Part shown: positions 1-8,751 of the stretch, in pieces
Layout of the letters: each line of letters starts with the position of its first letter
How positions within the stretch are numbered: the first letter of the stretch is position 1
From: Flavobacteriales bacterium
Lineage (GTDB): Bacteria; Bacteroidota; Bacteroidia; Flavobacteriales_F; PHOS-HE28
DNA: 64,000 bases
Direction: 5' to 3'
Assembly: GCA_016704485.1 (NCBI GenBank)
Contig: JADJAA010000001.1
Span: 1,550,001-1,614,000 of the forward strand
Position numbers and translations under genes: made by a program
Notes under the pieces: generated by a model
What the model was told of the DNA's origin: nothing
What the model saw: only the letters and a program-made list of their open reading frames with translations
Database searches by the model: none

Positions 1-2868
1 CGCAACCTTACAAGTGTGAGTGCCGATGGCCGAAGCACCATCACCGTGGAATTCGAATTGGACGTTGACCTGGAGGCCGCAGCCAACGACGTGCGCGACC
101 GGGTGAGCGGCAGCTTGCGCGATCTGCCTGCGGATGTGGATCCACCCATCGTAGCGAAGAGCGATGCTGACAGCAGTCCTATCGTTGCGATGACCGTACA
201 GAGCGATCAGCGTAATCTGCTTGAACTGACACAGATCGCCAACGATATTTTCAAGGAGCGACTTCAGACCATTCCCGGCGTGAGCAATATCCGCATCTGG
301 GGGGAGAAGAAGTTCAGCATGAAGCTGCAACTGGACCCGGTGAAGATGGCCGGTTTCCAAGTAACACCGATCGATGTGCGCAATGCACTGAACCGCGAGA
401 ACGTGGAGCTACCCAGCGGCCGCATCGAAGGATTCAATACCGAACTGAGCATCCGAACTTCCGGACGCCTTACGACAGAAGAAGAGTTCAACGACCTTAT
501 CATCCGCGAAGAGGAAGGTCGTGTAGTACGGTTGCGCGACATTGGTCTGGCCGAACTACGCCCGGAGAACGAACGTTCCTTGCTGCGTGGGAATGGTGGC
601 ATTCCCCAGGTCGCGATCGCCATTACACCACAGCCCGGCAGCAACTACGTGGCTATTACGGATGAGTTCTACAAGCGTGTGGAAGTGATCAAGAAGGACC
701 TGCCCGAGGATCTGCGTTACAGTGTTGCCATGGACACCACCACAGGTATCCGCGCTGCGATCGTGGAAGTGGAAGAGACTGTACTCATCGCCTTCGGACT
801 GGTTGTGCTCGTGATCTTCGTGTTCCTGCGCGACTGGCGCACTACGCTTATTCCCGTGCTCGCCATACCGATCTCGCTCATCGGTTCCTTCTTCATCATG
901 TGGGCATCGGGCTTCAGTATCAACATCCTTACACTGCTTGCCATCGTGCTCGCAACAGGTATCGTAGTGGATGATGCGATCGTGGTGTTGGAGAACATCT
1001 ACAGCAAGATCGAAGGCGGCATGGATCCCATGGAGGCCGGTCGCAAAGGCAGTGCGGAGATCACCTTCGCCATCGTGAGTACCACCATCACGCTCGCCGC
1101 TGTGTTCCTTCCGATCATCTTCCTCAGCGGTCTCACGGGTCGCTTGTTCCGGGAGTTCGGTGTAGTGGTCGCTGGTGCGGTGATCATCAGCGCAGTGGTC
1201 TCACTCACGCTCACACCGATGATGAGCGCGCGCTTCCTGAAGCGCCAGACCAAGCATAGCCGCTTCTTTATAGTTACGGAACGGTTCTTCGAGAACCTGT
1301 CCAGCGGTTACGAACGTTCACTCTCAGCCTTCCTCCGCAACCGGTGGTTGGTGTTCCCGATCATTCTCGTCAGCGTTGGTATGGTGGTGATCTCGTTCAT
1401 CAACATCCCCAGCGAACTGGCCCCGGATGAGGACAAGAGCAGGTTCATGGTGATGAGCACAGCTCCGGAAGGAACCAGCTTCGAACTGATGAACGATTAC
1501 TTGAGCAACGTGATCGAACTGGTGGATACAATGCCCGAACGGCAGGCACTCATCAGCGTTACAGCTCCCAGCTTCGGCACCGCATCTTCCACCAATACGG
1601 GCTTCGTGCGCGTGACATTGGTGCAGCCCGGCGAACGCACGAAGACGCAGGATCAACTCGCCAAGGACATCATGGGCAAGGTGCAGCGCTTCAACATGGC
1701 ACGCAGCTTCGTGATCCAGGAACCCACCATCGGCGGATCGCGCTTCACGACCCTTCCCGTGCAGTATGTGATACAAGCACCTGATTTCGAAAGTTTGCGA
1801 AAAGTCATCCCTACCTTCATGGAAAAGGCCGGTGCCGATCCCATGTTCGAAGTGGTGGATGTGAACCTGAAGTTCAATAAGCCGGAACTCAACGTGGAGA
1901 TCGATCGCGATCGGGCACGGGCCATGGGTGTGAGCATGCGCGATATCGCGGAAACGCTCCAGCTCTATTTCAGCGGACAGCGTTACGGCTATTTCATCAT
2001 GCAGGGCAAACAGTACCAGGTGATCGGTCAGGCCACACGTGACAACCGCGCGGCACCGATCGACCTGAGCAGTGCGTACGTCCGCAACGACAAAGGCCAG
2101 ATGGTGCAGCTGGACAATCTGGTGCGTACCACCGACCGCAGCACGCCGCCACAGCTCTTCCGCTATAACCGTTACGTGAGCGCAACGGTGAGTGCGAAAC
2201 CGGCCGAGGGCCGCACCATCGGTGACGGCATCGCGGCAATGGACCGCATCGCGGAAGAGGTGCTGGATGACAGCTTCAGCACTGCGTTGGCAGGTGTGAG
2301 CAAGGAATTCGCCGAAAGCGGCAACAGCTTGCTGTTCGCACTTCTGCTTGCACTGGTGCTCATCTTCCTGATACTTGCCGCCCAGTTCGAAAGCTGGATC
2401 GATCCGCTTGTGGTGATGTTCACCGTTCCGCTCGCCTTTGCCGGTGCGCTGATGACACTCTGGATCGGTGGGCACACGTTCAACATTTTCTCGCAGATCG
2501 GTATCATCGTGCTCGTGGGGCTGGTCACCAAGAACGGTATCCTCATCGTGGAATTCGCGAACCAACGCAAAGAGGCCGGTCTCAAGAAAATGGAAGCTGT
2601 TATCGACGCTGCTGCCCAGCGTTTCCGGGCGATCATCATGACCAGTTTGGCCACCAGTCTTGGTGCGCTCCCCATTGCGCTGGGACTTGGTGCCGCAGCG
2701 AAAAGCCGTGTGCCCATGGGTGTCGCCATCATCGGCGGATTGCTCTTCGCACTGATCCTTACGCTCTATGTGGTGCCTGCACTTTACAGTTACTTGAGCC
2801 GTGAGAACAAAAGCACGGATGCGGCAGGAGAGGACACACTGCTTAACGAACACAACGCGAACGCATGA
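1..2868 (+). CDS. RND efflux permease (HAE1/AcrB type), 5' end missing
   Basis: Inner-membrane proton-driven permease of a tripartite drug/metabolite efflux pump. The frame is open to base 1, so roughly the first 80 residues (TM1 and the start of the porter domain) are outside the window; the GTG at 16 lies inside the family homology and is not a credible start. Visible are the porter-domain region up to about residue 240, a cluster of hydrophobic helices from about 255, the TM4 signature with two adjacent acidic residues (IVVDDAIVVLEN, about residues 319-320) used for proton relay, a second porter half and a second helix cluster from about 775 to 930. The stop overlaps the start of the TolC-like gene by 4 bp (ATGA), so the two are coupled. 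The periplasmic adaptor is presumably encoded to the left. Substrate cannot be told from sequence. Confidence 0.93.
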   Translation, partial: RNLTSVSADGRSTITVEFELDVDLEAAANDVRDRVSGSLRDLPADVDPPIVAKSDADSSPIVAMTVQSDQRNLLELTQIANDIFKERLQTIPGVSNIRIWGEKKFSMKLQLDPVKMAGFQVTPIDVRNALNRENVELPSGRIEGFNTELSIRTSGRLTTEEEFNDLIIREEEGRVVRLRDIGLAELRPENERSLLRGNGGIPQVAIAITPQPGSNYVAITDEFYKRVEVIKKDLPEDLRYSVAMDTTTGIRAAIVEVEETVLIAFGLVVLVIFVFLRDWRTTLIPVLAIPISLIGSFFIMWASGFSINILTLLAIVLATGIVVDDAIVVLENIYSKIEGGMDPMEAGRKGSAEITFAIVSTTITLAAVFLPIIFLSGLTGRLFREFGVVVAGAVIISAVVSLTLTPMMSARFLKRQTKHSRFFIVTERFFENLSSGYERSLSAFLRNRWLVFPIILVSVGMVVISFINIPSELAPDEDKSRFMVMSTAPEGTSFELMNDYLSNVIELVDTMPERQALISVTAPSFGTASSTNTGFVRVTLVQPGERTKTQDQLAKDIMGKVQRFNMARSFVIQEPTIGGSRFTTLPVQYVIQAPDFESLRKVIPTFMEKAGADPMFEVVDVNLKFNKPELNVEIDRDRARAMGVSMRDIAETLQLYFSGQRYGYFIMQGKQYQVIGQATRDNRAAPIDLSSAYVRNDKGQMVQLDNLVRTTDRSTPPQLFRYNRYVSATVSAKPAEGRTIGDGIAAMDRIAEEVLDDSFSTALAGVSKEFAESGNSLLFALLLALVLIFLILAAQFESWIDPLVVMFTVPLAFAGALMTLWIGGHTFNIFSQIGIIVLVGLVTKNGILIVEFANQRKEAGLKKMEAVIDAAAQRFRAIIMTSLATSLGALPIALGLGAAAKSRVPMGVAIIGGLLFALILTLYVVPALYSYLSRENKSTDAAGEDTLLNEHNANA

Positions 2869-4160
2869 AGTATACGATCGCTCTTTTTCTTGCGCTTTGC
2901 ACTACGGGCCTTTTCGCCCAGGAAATGCTTACTGCCGATGATGCCGTACGCATCGCTGTGGAACAGAACCACGGTATACGCCTAGCGCGGTTGGATGCGC
3001 GCAGCGCGGAATTGTTGAACAACGCAGGACAAGCAGGTATGCTGCCGACCGTGGATGCTGTGGGTTCTTACAGCGTGGACAACAGCAGTACTAAGCAGAC
3101 CTTCTTCAGTGGCGAAGTGCGCGAGGCGGACAATGCCGATTCCCGTGTGCTCGATGGCGCTGTGCAACTGAATTGGACCGTGTTCGATGGCCTTGCCATG
3201 TTCGCCGCGAAGGACCGCTTGGAAGCATTGGAACTGATCGGCCAAACACGTTTGCGGCAGGAGATCGAAGCCACGGTGTACGATGTTCTCGCCGCTTATT
3301 ATCAGGTGGTGCAACTGCGGAAAGGCATCGCTGTGCAACGCGAAGGTGTTCGCATTTCCGATGAACGGCTGGAGATCGCTCGTGCCGGACAGCGCATCGG
3401 AAGTGCCAGTGGTCTTGCCGTGGTGCAAGCGCAACTCGACCAGAGCGCCGACAGTGCTGCCGTGTTGGATCTGCTGGTGCAGGAATCCGCTGCGGTGGCC
3501 CGTGTGAATGCATTGATGGGAAATGCTCCAGCAACAGAGCTCGCACTCGGTACGGATATTCCATCCACGCAGCCGATGGAGTTCGGAGAGATCCAACAAG
3601 CTGCGCGTAACGCGAACAGTGTACTACAACTCGCACGGCAAGAACGCATCGCGGCGGACTTCAGCGTGAAGCAATTGCGTGGAGCACTACTTCCTCAGGT
3701 GGATGTCTTCGGCAACTACGGTTACACGAAGTCCACTTCCGCAGTAGGATTTTTGCAAAGTAACCGAAGCATCGGCCCGGACTATGGCGCACGCATTTAC
3801 ATTCCGCTCTTCAATGGAGCACAGGCCAACAAGGCAATGCAAGTTGCGAAACTGACCCGCGAGCAAGCCGCAATCAGCACCGAACAAGCGGAACTGATGT
3901 TGGAGGAAAGTCTGCTCAACGCATGGACGGATCACACCACCGCCAACCAACGTGTTGCGTTGGAGCAAAGCAACCTCAGTGGTGCACGCACACAAACGGA
4001 CGTGGCGCTGGAGAGCTACCGGCTCGGTGCCATCACCGCAGTGGAATTACGCGAAGTGCAACAAGGCCTCATCACTGCGGAACAACGCTTGCTTGCCGCA
4101 CAATACGAAGCCAAGCTTGCCGAACTGCAGTTGAAGTGGTTGGCTGGGGAGTTGCCGTAG
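2865..4160 (+). CDS. TolC-family outer membrane efflux protein
   Basis: Outer-membrane channel component of the pump. 431 residues, close to the usual length for the family. A signal peptide (MKYTIALFLALCTTGLFAQ, cleavage after the Ala-Gln region) is followed by a segment with the typical opening of OEP repeats (LTADDAVRIAVEQN) and long amphipathic helical stretches arranged as two internal repeats. The ATG overlaps the stop of the RND gene by 4 bp, which both fixes the start and argues for a shared transcript. Specific identity within the TolC/CusC/OprM group is not resolved. Confidence 0.92.
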   Translation: MKYTIALFLALCTTGLFAQEMLTADDAVRIAVEQNHGIRLARLDARSAELLNNAGQAGMLPTVDAVGSYSVDNSSTKQTFFSGEVREADNADSRVLDGAVQLNWTVFDGLAMFAAKDRLEALELIGQTRLRQEIEATVYDVLAAYYQVVQLRKGIAVQREGVRISDERLEIARAGQRIGSASGLAVVQAQLDQSADSAAVLDLLVQESAAVARVNALMGNAPATELALGTDIPSTQPMEFGEIQQAARNANSVLQLARQERIAADFSVKQLRGALLPQVDVFGNYGYTKSTSAVGFLQSNRSIGPDYGARIYIPLFNGAQANKAMQVAKLTREQAAISTEQAELMLEESLLNAWTDHTTANQRVALEQSNLSGARTQTDVALESYRLGAITAVELREVQQGLITAEQRLLAAQYEAKLAELQLKWLAGELP

Positions 4161-4514
4161 GCTTCTCGGCATATATTTCATTCTTCGGTTCTCCATGCGT
4201 TGAATGCGCTACCGATTTTCGCGAGTTGCTGGGTTTGTTCTCCTCAACCTTATTTCACTAAGAACATAAACATCTTGCTATTCCCTTCGAATGAACTGGT
4301 CTTACGGAGCGAAGTTGAGGGCGAGTGAATGGTAAATGGCCGAAGGTCGTGATCCTATCCATGCGATCTGCATGCATAGTGTGAACATGGATCCCGACCG
4401 CTAATTCGGCGAGGCCATCTTCACCTGATCACTTAGCCGGCATCAATGCAGGTTACCGCATGCCCTTCGAGATGAAAGCATGCGGTAACATATCAAATTA
4501 GTTCAGCGATCCTA
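4161..4514. other. gene-free gap between convergent genes, with a hairpin
   Basis: This 354-bp gap lies between the convergent tolC-like and delta-60 genes. The only structure I see is a perfect 12-bp inverted repeat, GTTACCGCATGC at 4452-4463 and its complement at 4478-4489, with a 14-base loop. It sits 26 bp beyond the stop of the minus-strand gene and probably acts as a transcription end or stability hairpin, although no clear U-run follows on either strand. Confidence 0.5.
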
Positions 4515-6089
4515 TTACTTCACGACTTGCACCGTAAGCCTTCCCTTGGGGGAAGAAATAGCGATAAGGTAAGTGCCGCTTGGGAGTGCTTCGGGTAGTT
4601 CAATCCTTTGCTGGTGATAACCGGACGCTTGTTCCTGCCCCTCAATGAACGTGTGAACTGTTCTGCCCTGCATATCGAGTAGATGGATGCTGATCCGCTC
4701 GGCATGCTGCAACGTATACTCCAACGTTGCGTGCATTCCAATAGGGTTCGGATAGATCAGGGCATTATCATTGGCGACTGAAAGATCAATAATACCCACG
4801 TTGAGCCCAGAGAGATAACGCGCTACTGCAAACGCATAGTCGGTGCCATCGTTCGCGTATCCGGCCACAATGATGTTGCCGTCCGGTTGAAGCGCACTCG
4901 AATTGGCCATGTCATCGAAACCGTTAAAGTCGGTGATCACGATACCGACCGAGCCAAGATCTGGATCAGGCGTTCCATCCGCGTTGTATCGGACCAATGC
5001 AAAATCGGTACTTGCAGCATTATAGGAAGTCCCTGCCAACAACACTTTCCCGTCCGGCTGCAAGATGACAGAATTGCCCGTATCATCGAATCCGCCCGCG
5101 ATGTCAGTTGTAATATGGCCGTCCGTTCCGAAATCCGTGTCAGGCGTGCCATCGGTGTTATAGCGGATCAAAACAAAATCACTTGCTGAACCAGAACCGA
5201 TGCTTCCGGCCAACAGGATCTTCCCGTCCGGCTGGATCACTACTGAATTGCCGTTTCCCTGATCATAACCCAGATCGGTGGTCAATTTTCCATCATCACT
5301 AAAGCTGTTGTCCAAGCTGCCATCAACGTTGTATCTGGCCAGTGCGATGTCAAAGGTCGGAGACCAGTGTGAAACGCCCACCGCTACGATCTTCCCGTCC
5401 GGCTGAATGGCGACTGATCGAATGCGGGCAAAATTATAACCGAACTCCGTTGTCGATCTACCGTCAACACCGAAGTCGGTATCGAGCGTTCCATCCGGGT
5501 TGTAACGTACCAGGGCGAAAACCCCGCTTACAATTTGTGACACATCTTCGTACGCACCCCCTGCAGCTATGATCTTCCCATCCGACTGGATCGCCAGTGA
5601 TCCGACCTCAGCAGGCCCTCCACTTCCAACGGCAGTTGTCACTTTACCGTCCGTACCAAAACTGGTGTCAAGGGTGCCATCCGGGTTATACCGTGCCAAC
5701 GCAAAGACGTACGTAGAGCCAATGTAAGCACCTCCGGCCATGATGATCTTTCCATCCGATTGTACCGCTACTGCATATACGGAGGCATTATTCAGTCCCA
5801 TGTTGGTAGCCACCTTCCCATTGGTCCCAAAATCAGTGTCGAGGCTACCATCAACGTTGTAACCGACCGCACCGAAAGCGAAAAGCGAATTGTTCGTTAC
5901 TGTTCCGACTACGACCAGCTTTCCGTCCGGCCTAATTGCAACAGATGCTCCTTGAGCATTCATGGATCCAAAATCGGTAGTCACCTTTCCATCTCCATCA
6001 AAACTGGCATCCAAGCTACCGGGTTGTGCGAATGTTGTTGGGCCAAGTGCGAGGAACAATGCGCAAAGGGTTGTTGCTGCGTAGTTCAT
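4515..6089 (-). CDS. delta-60 repeat protein with T9SS C-terminal sorting domain
   Basis: Exported cell-surface or secreted protein of 524 residues; no enzyme activity is indicated. It starts with a signal peptide (MNYAATTLCALFLALGPTTFAQ). The body is built of about seven beta-strand repeats, each containing a form of LDxDFGxDGKVTTDFG, spaced roughly 55-60 residues apart, which matches the delta-60 repeat family (putative beta-propeller). The last 80 or so residues carry the type IX secretion sorting signature: a YPNP motif, a beta-rich middle and an ending like SGTYLIAI...VQVVK. The sorting tail implies outer-membrane translocation through the Por/T9SS apparatus. Monocistronic, minus strand. 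Confidence 0.9.
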   Translation of the reverse strand: MNYAATTLCALFLALGPTTFAQPGSLDASFDGDGKVTTDFGSMNAQGASVAIRPDGKLVVVGTVTNNSLFAFGAVGYNVDGSLDTDFGTNGKVATNMGLNNASVYAVAVQSDGKIIMAGGAYIGSTYVFALARYNPDGTLDTSFGTDGKVTTAVGSGGPAEVGSLAIQSDGKIIAAGGAYEDVSQIVSGVFALVRYNPDGTLDTDFGVDGRSTTEFGYNFARIRSVAIQPDGKIVAVGVSHWSPTFDIALARYNVDGSLDNSFSDDGKLTTDLGYDQGNGNSVVIQPDGKILLAGSIGSGSASDFVLIRYNTDGTPDTDFGTDGHITTDIAGGFDDTGNSVILQPDGKVLLAGTSYNAASTDFALVRYNADGTPDPDLGSVGIVITDFNGFDDMANSSALQPDGNIIVAGYANDGTDYAFAVARYLSGLNVGIIDLSVANDNALIYPNPIGMHATLEYTLQHAERISIHLLDMQGRTVHTFIEGQEQASGYHQQRIELPEALPSGTYLIAISSPKGRLTVQVVK

Positions 6090-6218
6090 GGTGTGTGGGT
6101 TTTGCTTGGGAATATAAAAAGCTTTCGTAAGTAAATTGGTAACAGTTCGGCTCTATGCGCGAGTATGGGCTGCATCGGATGTGTTCATGGGAACATTCGA
6201 TCTGCTAACGGGTTTTCC

Positions 6219-6540
6219 TCAATGCCAATATCGTTTAGCGTTATAACAGATATTCGTTCCGGGATCTTCTTTTACAATGATAGCATTTACTGCTGGCTCT
6301 TGGTTCGTAACAAAGTACATCTCCATTTCACCCTTGCCCTTCGCTTGAACTTTGCCTCTTGGAGTGAAGGTAAGTCCAGGCTCGCTCTTTACCAACGCAT
6401 AGGTCGCCTCACTGATGTTGACTTGGCCAACCTCACCGCTGCTCTCCATACGACTTGCCGTGTTCACCGTATCGCCCCAGATGTCGTACTGGAATTTCTT
6501 CACGCCTACGAGCCCGCAGTGGGCGGCTGCCGCGCGGATA
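6219..6540 (-). pseudogene. C-terminal fragment of a class III adenylate/guanylate cyclase
   Basis: The reading frame contains only the last third of a class III cyclase domain, from GVKKFQYDIWGDTVNTASRM to the C-terminus. The metal-binding first half and the GVHTGP segment are absent; just upstream of the match (about 6520-6545 on the minus strand) the sequence degrades with apparent small deletions. The fragment aligns at about three quarters identity by eye with the end of the cyclase at 28.0-28.2 kb, so the two are paralogues. An open frame extends upstream to 6605 but that part does not look like a cyclase. It abuts the 3' end of the DUF2779 gene. Not expected to be catalytic. Confidence 0.75.
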
Positions 6541-6642
6541 CCGGATCGCCACGCACAGTTGCCTGCCGAGCTGCTGTGACGCACATAAAAGAACTGGATC
6601 ATCACTGCACCGCTACCTGCCTAACTGCTGCGCCGCGAAGAA

Positions 6643-8115
6643 TTAAAGCACTACTTGCTGAAGAACCCCTAACACCTCCACCATCGCAAGCGTATCCATC
6701 TTGCAATAGGCCAACAGGTCGGTCCGCAGTTGGGGTACGTTGCCGGTGTAGGTGCCGCTGGCGAGTTGCGTGAAGCGCAGACTGGCGGTGCCGCCTTCCT
6801 GCACGTTGAGGGTCTTGTAACTGAGTGTTGGCACTAAGGCAGGGAGTACCGTCTTGATGCCGTACTTGCCGTTCATTTGCGGGGCGTAGTACCAACCGTG
6901 TCTGAAGGCATCCATCAGGTCCTTGATGCGCGGTAGTAGTTGCTGGATGGCTGGTGCATGGTGTGGAAGGTCGCGCGCTAGATCGCGCAGCACCATGCGT
7001 TCGAAGGTTGCGTTGTACGCGAGGATGTCGCCCGTTGGACCAATGTCCTTGAGCAATTGCTGCACGAGTGCTTCGCGTGGATCGCTGGTGCCATCCGCTA
7101 GGAACTCATGGTGCGTTGCCGGTGCACTTGGTGCGGACTGCACATGCAAGCTGTATTGGAAGGGCATCTGCTGGAACGGACGTGTGCCGTCATAGAGCGG
7201 TATGCTCGGCATCATTGTCTCGAAATCGAAATGATGCACCGGGTATTCCAGCGCCGCCAACCACTGGTGTAGCGGTTCGTGCTGGATGTGTCCTTCGCCA
7301 CTTTTCCATGCATTCACTTGCCGACGTTGTGCAGCGCTGAGCTTTTCATTTTCCGGAATGTCCACCAGCTTCAGGATGCCCCGTTGGTACAACGACCATT
7401 TCTGTTCAGTAGCACCTGTTAGCTCGAATACCGACCGCTCCGGAATGTGCAACCAACAGTGTGGTTTGAAGTCGCACGGGTAGGGTGCATCGCATTGCGG
7501 ACCAATGTCGACAACGGGTGCTTGCTCTTGTTGCACCACCTGTTTCAGCGCTTCGATGCGCGCGGGTATCGCCGCTTGCTCACGCAGTACCTCCGCAAGT
7601 ACGGAGGTGCGGTTGAAGAGCTGCTGCACATCCACCGCGCCCTGTTTCACATAGCTGTTGTTCAAGTACACAATGCTGACATCCGCCAACGCGATGCTGC
7701 CCGAGATGACATAGTACTGCAACGCAGCATCCTGCACATACACATCCTTCACGCCTGTGCTGCCTTTCACTTCAAATGCTTTCCATCCCTCGGCCGTATG
7801 CACCAGCAGGTCCAACGCGGCCAACACACCGTCGCGCATGAACGCCGCTTCGTAGATCACCCGCTCACCGCGCGCAATGGCCGCTGCGGTATCCACCACG
7901 CTCTGCGCGAACTCGAACGGCGAAGGCGGCGCACAGTCCACTCCTCCTGGAAAAAGCTGCTGCGCCATCAACCCTACCGACGTGCCCGAATCAAAGATGG
8001 CCTGCTGCTGCGCACCGATGGGTGGCAACAGATCGCGCCGGTGCTTGTACAACCACAACGCCTTGGGACATTGCTTGCCCCGCATGTACGTGCTTTTGGA
8101 GAGTAGGTGGGACAT
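6643..8115 (-). CDS. DUF2779 protein: Cas4-like nuclease plus DEDD exonuclease-like domain
   Basis: 490-residue protein of the DUF2779 type. The N-terminal half looks like a Cas4/PD-(D/E)XK nuclease: Cys16 (KQCPKALWL), an acidic residue D102, the E115-V-K117 signature, then a cysteine cluster C208, C214, C220 (QCDAPYPCDFKPHC) that with Cys16 could hold an iron-sulfur cluster. The C-terminal half begins with HFDFET (D297, E299), continues with an ILAYNATFE segment and ends with CKMDTLAMVEV, the order of DEDD exonuclease motifs. Both halves are predicted nucleases. Members occur near mobile or defence genes, but no biochemical role is known to me. It is alone on its strand, with the cyclase remnant immediately downstream. 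Confidence 0.85.
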   Translation of the reverse strand: MSHLLSKSTYMRGKQCPKALWLYKHRRDLLPPIGAQQQAIFDSGTSVGLMAQQLFPGGVDCAPPSPFEFAQSVVDTAAAIARGERVIYEAAFMRDGVLAALDLLVHTAEGWKAFEVKGSTGVKDVYVQDAALQYYVISGSIALADVSIVYLNNSYVKQGAVDVQQLFNRTSVLAEVLREQAAIPARIEALKQVVQQEQAPVVDIGPQCDAPYPCDFKPHCWLHIPERSVFELTGATEQKWSLYQRGILKLVDIPENEKLSAAQRRQVNAWKSGEGHIQHEPLHQWLAALEYPVHHFDFETMMPSIPLYDGTRPFQQMPFQYSLHVQSAPSAPATHHEFLADGTSDPREALVQQLLKDIGPTGDILAYNATFERMVLRDLARDLPHHAPAIQQLLPRIKDLMDAFRHGWYYAPQMNGKYGIKTVLPALVPTLSYKTLNVQEGGTASLRFTQLASGTYTGNVPQLRTDLLAYCKMDTLAMVEVLGVLQQVVL

Positions 8116-8292
8116 GGGGGAGAACTGATAGCACGCTCTCCGGGTCGGGGCCCGGAGTGACAGAGTTTAAAGGTGGGATAAACGCAGATAGAAATAGTGA
8201 AGGAGAGACCGCGTTCGCTGTCTTTTGCGAGGCAAGGAGGCTAGGCTCGAAAGCACGTTGTGAATGGTGAACGCACTTGTAGTCCCTCTGCG

Positions 8293-8637
8293 CTACTCGG
8301 TATCGATCTTCTTTGGTTCCTTCACCGGTTCAGCGGTGCCGGTACCGGTCTCCTTATGCTCGAAGATGAAGTTCAACGGACTCAGTTGCTCTGCTGCAAC
8401 TGCCACTTCCTTTTGTTGCACCACAGCTTTTTCGCCGGTGCCATAGGTTACGTGTACCATGTGATCGCCAACGGGTGCATTGTGCATGAAGGGCGTGCCG
8501 GCCACTACTTCACCAACGGCGGTGCTGTCCACCATCACCTGGGCGTTCACGTTGGACATGACCAGGATCTTGCCGGTGGTCTGCGCTTGGATGAGCGAAG
8601 AAAGGAAAACGGTAATGATGATAATGGAAGTGCGCAT
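8293..8637 (-). CDS. small exported protein, unknown function
   Basis: 115 residues from the ATG at 8637. I chose this start because a signal peptide follows directly (MRTSIIIITVFLSSLIQAQ); an open frame continues upstream but lacks one. The mature part includes GKILVMSN.NAQVMVDS and a GDHMVHVTYG segment, reminiscent of PEGA-type surface beta modules, and ends in a charged tail (EPVKEPKKIDTE). The signal peptide is strikingly similar to that of the 47-codon remnant at 20376-20519. Function unknown; periplasmic or outer-membrane-associated location inferred. Confidence 0.65.
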   Translation of the reverse strand: MRTSIIIITVFLSSLIQAQTTGKILVMSNVNAQVMVDSTAVGEVVAGTPFMHNAPVGDHMVHVTYGTGEKAVVQQKEVAVAAEQLSPLNFIFEHKETGTGTAEPVKEPKKIDTE

Positions 8638-8751
8638 CGGTTGAAATTTTGCGTGGTTTGGTTCCGGTATTTCGGTTGGCATGTCCGAACTTATCGGAAT
8701 GCGGAGGTGAAGGTATAGTGTATGATCACCATCTGCGGTTGGGAGATCGTG

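Noticed and set aside
1324..2853. 509-codon ORF antisense to the RND permease
   Set aside because: Shadow frame of a well-conserved gene; histidine-rich composition typical of antisense reading.
6219..6605. Functional cyclase gene
   Set aside because: Only the C-terminal third of the domain is present; metal-binding and most catalytic residues are missing.
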